From an uncultured Blautia sp. (GTDB lineage Bacteria; Bacillota; Clostridia; Lachnospirales; Lachnospiraceae): a stretch of 64,000 nucleotides of DNA. The DNA is taken from positions 1 to 64,000 of the forward strand of contig CALCDJ010000055.1 in NCBI GenBank assembly GCA_937900135.1. The letters are read 5' to 3'. Under the pieces are notes generated by a model. It did not search any database. It was not told the origin of the DNA and worked only from the letters and a program-made list of their open reading frames with translations. The translations under genes and the position numbers were made by a program. Below are positions 61,900 through 64,000 of this stretch, one piece after another. The stretch's first letter is position 1; the number at the start of each line of letters is the position of its first letter.

Positions 61900-62564
61900 G
61901 ACTCACTCTCCTCCAGGCGGTATCCCAGTTTTGGGATGGTAACGATATTTTCATTCAAATCCAGTTTTTTCCGGAGCTGTCCCACATGAACATCCACCGT
62001 ACGGCTTTCTCCCAGATAGTCCTCTCCCCAGACTCTGCGCAGGATTTCCTCCCGGCTCAGCGCCACATTCCGGTTCTGGAGAAACAATACCAGAAGGTCG
62101 TATTCCATGGGCTTTAAGCTGATGGCCTTTCCCTGTTTTTGCACCTCATGACGCACAAGATCCACTGACACATCCTTGATTCTTAATTCTTTTCTGGCCC
62201 GTCCGGTCCGATCCAGAACTTTTTCCATGCGAACCAGTAGCTCCAAAACTTCAAAGGGCTTTACCAGATAGTCCTCTGCTCCAAGCTTCAGTCCCCGCAC
62301 TTTGGATGCGACATCCCCTTTTGCAGTAAGATAGATCACCGGAACCTTTGCTTCCCGAAATTTTTCCATCAGAGAAAATCCATCTTTTCCTGGAAGCATG
62401 ATATCCACCAGCGCAAGGTCGGCGGTTTCTTTTTTTTGGAGAAGCCGTTCTACGGCTTCTCCATCAAAAACTGCCAGCGTGTCATATCCGGCAGCCTCAA
62501 GATTCATGCAGATCAGTTCTGATATCGCCAGATCATCTTCCACTACTAAAATTTTATTCTTCAA
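61896..62564 (-). CDS. OmpR-family response regulator
   Basis: 222 residues. Receiver with LVVEDDLA, phosphoacceptor Asp54 in ALVDIMLPGKDG, and KP in DYLVKPFEV; a C-terminal winged helix with MEYDLLVLFLQNRNVALSRE, RRVWGEDYLGESRTVDVHVG, and TIPKLGYRLE. The start is TTG at 62564 with GGAAGAGAG upstream. First gene of a unit with the kinase and the lipoprotein. Confidence 0.92.
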   Translation of the reverse strand: MKNKILVVEDDLAISELICMNLEAAGYDTLAVFDGEAVERLLQKKETADLALVDIMLPGKDGFSLMEKFREAKVPVIYLTAKGDVASKVRGLKLGAEDYLVKPFEVLELLVRMEKVLDRTGRARKELRIKDVSVDLVRHEVQKQGKAISLKPMEYDLLVLFLQNRNVALSREEILRRVWGEDYLGESRTVDVHVGQLRKKLDLNENIVTIPKLGYRLEESES

Positions 62565-62582
62565 ATAACTCTCTTCCTTTTC

Positions 62583-63422
62583 TTAATCCCGGTCTACCCA
62601 TTCCTCCAGAACTTCTTCCACATCCTCCACCTTTTTTTGAAGAACTTCTCCAAGGGAGGTCACTGGCTCTTCCTCTTCCTGGTATACTGGTTTTTGAGGT
62701 TCCATTCCCGTCGCCTGATCTGCTGCTGCCGCTTCCTTTACTGCCGGGGATTCCAGAATCTCCTTCTCTGGCGTTTTGACTGCCATCGTTTTCTCCTCCT
62801 GAGATTTGGCTGCTTCTATTGCAGGTTCTTCTGACACAGGTTCCTCTTTTTCCCGGACTTTTGGTTCTTCCCCCTGCGATCCCACCGCTTTCATTCCCCT
62901 GCGGAATAAAAACAGAAATACCAGATCAGAAAGTCCATTGGTCAATGTCACCCATCCGGCAAATACGGCTGTATATTTCACCTCTGTAAAAGGATTCACG
63001 ATCAACGCGCCTCCAAGCCCAAGGAAGATCACACTGACGATCACCAGGATCTTCCACTCTGCACGCGCTCTTTTTTTCAGGCGAAAAGCGCTCTGAAACG
63101 CCCAGATACTGTCCACCAGCACAAAAACACCAAACAAAACCGGAAGTAATTTCACCACGATCTGAGGATTAAAAAACAAAAAGCCTCCAAACACCAGAAG
63201 GATTCCTCCGGAAAACAGATCCAATATGGTCGCATGTTCCTTTTCCCGCATATAGATCCAGATATGATACAAACCGCCTGCAATGAGCATCAGTCCAAAG
63301 ATCACCTTACAGATCACATAAACGCTGGTTACAGGCATCACGATCAGACACAATCCCATAAGCGTATACAAAATAGCGGCTGCTGTCTGACCTTTAAACA
63401 GATTTTTTAAACGTTCTTTCAT
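62583..63422 (-). CDS. DUF308/HdeD-like membrane protein
   Basis: 279 residues. About six membrane helices in the first 180 residues, grouped as repeated pairs (LYTLMGLCLIVMPVTSVYVI; ILDLFSGGILLVFGGFLFFN), followed by a long acidic, Glu/Pro/Ala-rich cytoplasmic tail of about 100 residues (LGEVLQKKVEDVEEVLEEWV). DUF308 proteins such as HdeD are stress-associated with unclear function. The tail is unusual for the family. AGGAGGAAAGAA precedes the ATG. Confidence 0.78.
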   Translation of the reverse strand: MKERLKNLFKGQTAAAILYTLMGLCLIVMPVTSVYVICKVIFGLMLIAGGLYHIWIYMREKEHATILDLFSGGILLVFGGFLFFNPQIVVKLLPVLFGVFVLVDSIWAFQSAFRLKKRARAEWKILVIVSVIFLGLGGALIVNPFTEVKYTAVFAGWVTLTNGLSDLVFLFLFRRGMKAVGSQGEEPKVREKEEPVSEEPAIEAAKSQEEKTMAVKTPEKEILESPAVKEAAAADQATGMEPQKPVYQEEEEPVTSLGEVLQKKVEDVEEVLEEWVDRD

Positions 63423-63519
63423 TTCTTTCCTCCTTCTTGCCTTTATCAGAATTGCATTTTCATTTCTGCATTTATTGTATCATATCTGTACGATTTTTTA
63501 TATTTTTTTTATTTTGCGC

Positions 63520-63547
63520 TTGAAGTTTTTTCCTTCCGTATTATAAT
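63520..63547 (+). promoter_or_regulatory. promoter of the SGNH hydrolase gene
   Basis: TTGAAG (63520-63525), 16 bases, TATAAT (63542-63547). Confidence 0.5.
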
Positions 63548-63592
63548 AGGTACGGATATAGCAAATTTTGTCGTTTTAACAGGAGAAATGAT

Positions 63593-64000
63593 GTGAAAAA
63601 AAGAAAACTCTATGGAAAAAAATTATTTCTGGTAATCCCTGCCGTTCTGATCTTAACTGGAGGAATTACCTATTTTTATATGCGTTCACACTCCGCTGAC
63701 GATACCGATTATCAAAAAGGTGTAGCCCGTCTGGAAGCTTTGGAAGAAGCTGATATTTCCGATACAGAGAAGGCCCTTATGGATTTAAGAAAAAAGGATA
63801 AGGAGAATGCGCTTGCCCAGGTACAGGAAGGGATCACCGATGAGAATGCGCTTCTTGATGATATCGAGATCCGTCAGGTCTTTCAGGGAAGCGTCATTCT
63901 TGGGGATTCTATTACAGAATCCATTGTGGAATATGGATTTCTGGATACGGATGTGGTTGTCAGCAAACGTGGTCTTAGTATCGCTGCTGCAGATGAACAG
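63593..64000 (+). CDS. SGNH/GDSL-type hydrolase, 5' part
   Basis: The first 136 codons of a gene that continues past the window. The start is GTG at 63593, since the nearer ATG pairs run into TGA at once and ACAGGAGAAATGAT precedes the GTG. An N-terminal anchor helix (about 8-27), a charged linker and VILGDSITESIVEYGF, where GDS is the nucleophile block of SGNH hydrolases. Such proteins are often cell-wall or polysaccharide O-deacetylases or acetyltransferase partners. Confidence 0.75.
   Translation, partial: MKKRKLYGKKLFLVIPAVLILTGGITYFYMRSHSADDTDYQKGVARLEALEEADISDTEKALMDLRKKDKENALAQVQEGITDENALLDDIEIRQVFQGSVILGDSITESIVEYGFLDTDVVVSKRGLSIAAADEQ

Noticed and set aside
1..64000. CRISPR arrays and insertion sequences
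   Set aside because: No regular spaced repeats and no transposase frames or terminal inverted repeats were seen.

Overview
The window looks like a chromosomal segment of a spore-forming Firmicute of the Lachnospiraceae type (Blautia / Ruminococcus gnavus-like; the genus is inferred). The basis is moderate GC, strong AGGAGG ribosome binding sites, sporulation genes of clostridial type (yabP, yabQ, a short spoIIE, a CotS-type kinase, a CwlD-type amidase, a Csp-like subtilase), a T-box leader on proS, a PPi-type phosphofructokinase and a DUF6034 lipoprotein. Almost all genes lie on the minus strand.

Layout. 1-700: the upstream end of an rRNA operon that runs out of the left edge, with three tandem consensus promoters on the minus strand. 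700-2820: a decayed cluster in which a GH2 glycosidase is fused by a deletion to a DUF4956 gene, next to a frameshifted polyphosphate polymerase (VTC) gene. 2820-5000: a LytTR response regulator with a candidate operator, and an AraC-type regulator. 5200-8530: fba, tRNA-Tyr and a GH13 amylase-family enzyme. 8790-16500: a housekeeping/sporulation block (ftsH, hpt, tilS, spoIIE, divIC, yabQ, yabP, rqcP, hup, mazG). 16500-24860: phosphoglucomutase, CotS-type kinase, CCA-adding enzyme, proS with T-box, dCMP deaminase, rpiB, Sua5. 24870-32300: two large GT-C-like membrane proteins plus a GT2 glycosyltransferase, a CwlD-type amidase and a GH18 protein. 32500-35300: a small gene that seems to begin with ACG, mecA, DUF1858, ferredoxin, a MerR regulator. 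35370-43900: dnaB-rplI-gdpP, rpsR-ssb-rpsF, DUF951, sirtuin, class B sortase, PPi-PFK. 43900-47210: nucleobase permease and subtilase. 47280-57260: an RHS toxin island. 57430-64000: lgt, arginase-family protein, a lipoprotein / histidine kinase / response regulator operon, DUF308 protein, and the start of an SGNH hydrolase.

The most interesting part is the RHS island. Reading in the direction of transcription (right to left) it holds a small XRE repressor, a 2152-residue RHS/YD-repeat protein with DNRLRE, carbohydrate-binding-like and SH3-like segments and an unrecognised C-terminal domain, two tandem membrane-anchored putative immunity genes with a fossil of the RHS 3' end between them, a terminator, a phage-type holin, an amidase endolysin with a peptidoglycan-binding domain, and a third copy of the putative immunity gene. 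The RHS protein has no signal peptide, so the holin/endolysin pair enclosed by immunity paralogues suggests that the toxin is released by a dedicated lysis or holin-type export module. This is an inference from gene order. Other points worth checking are the shared operator-like word in the xre and rhs promoters, the LytTR repeat pair, the ACG-start gene and the deletion/frameshift scars near the left edge.
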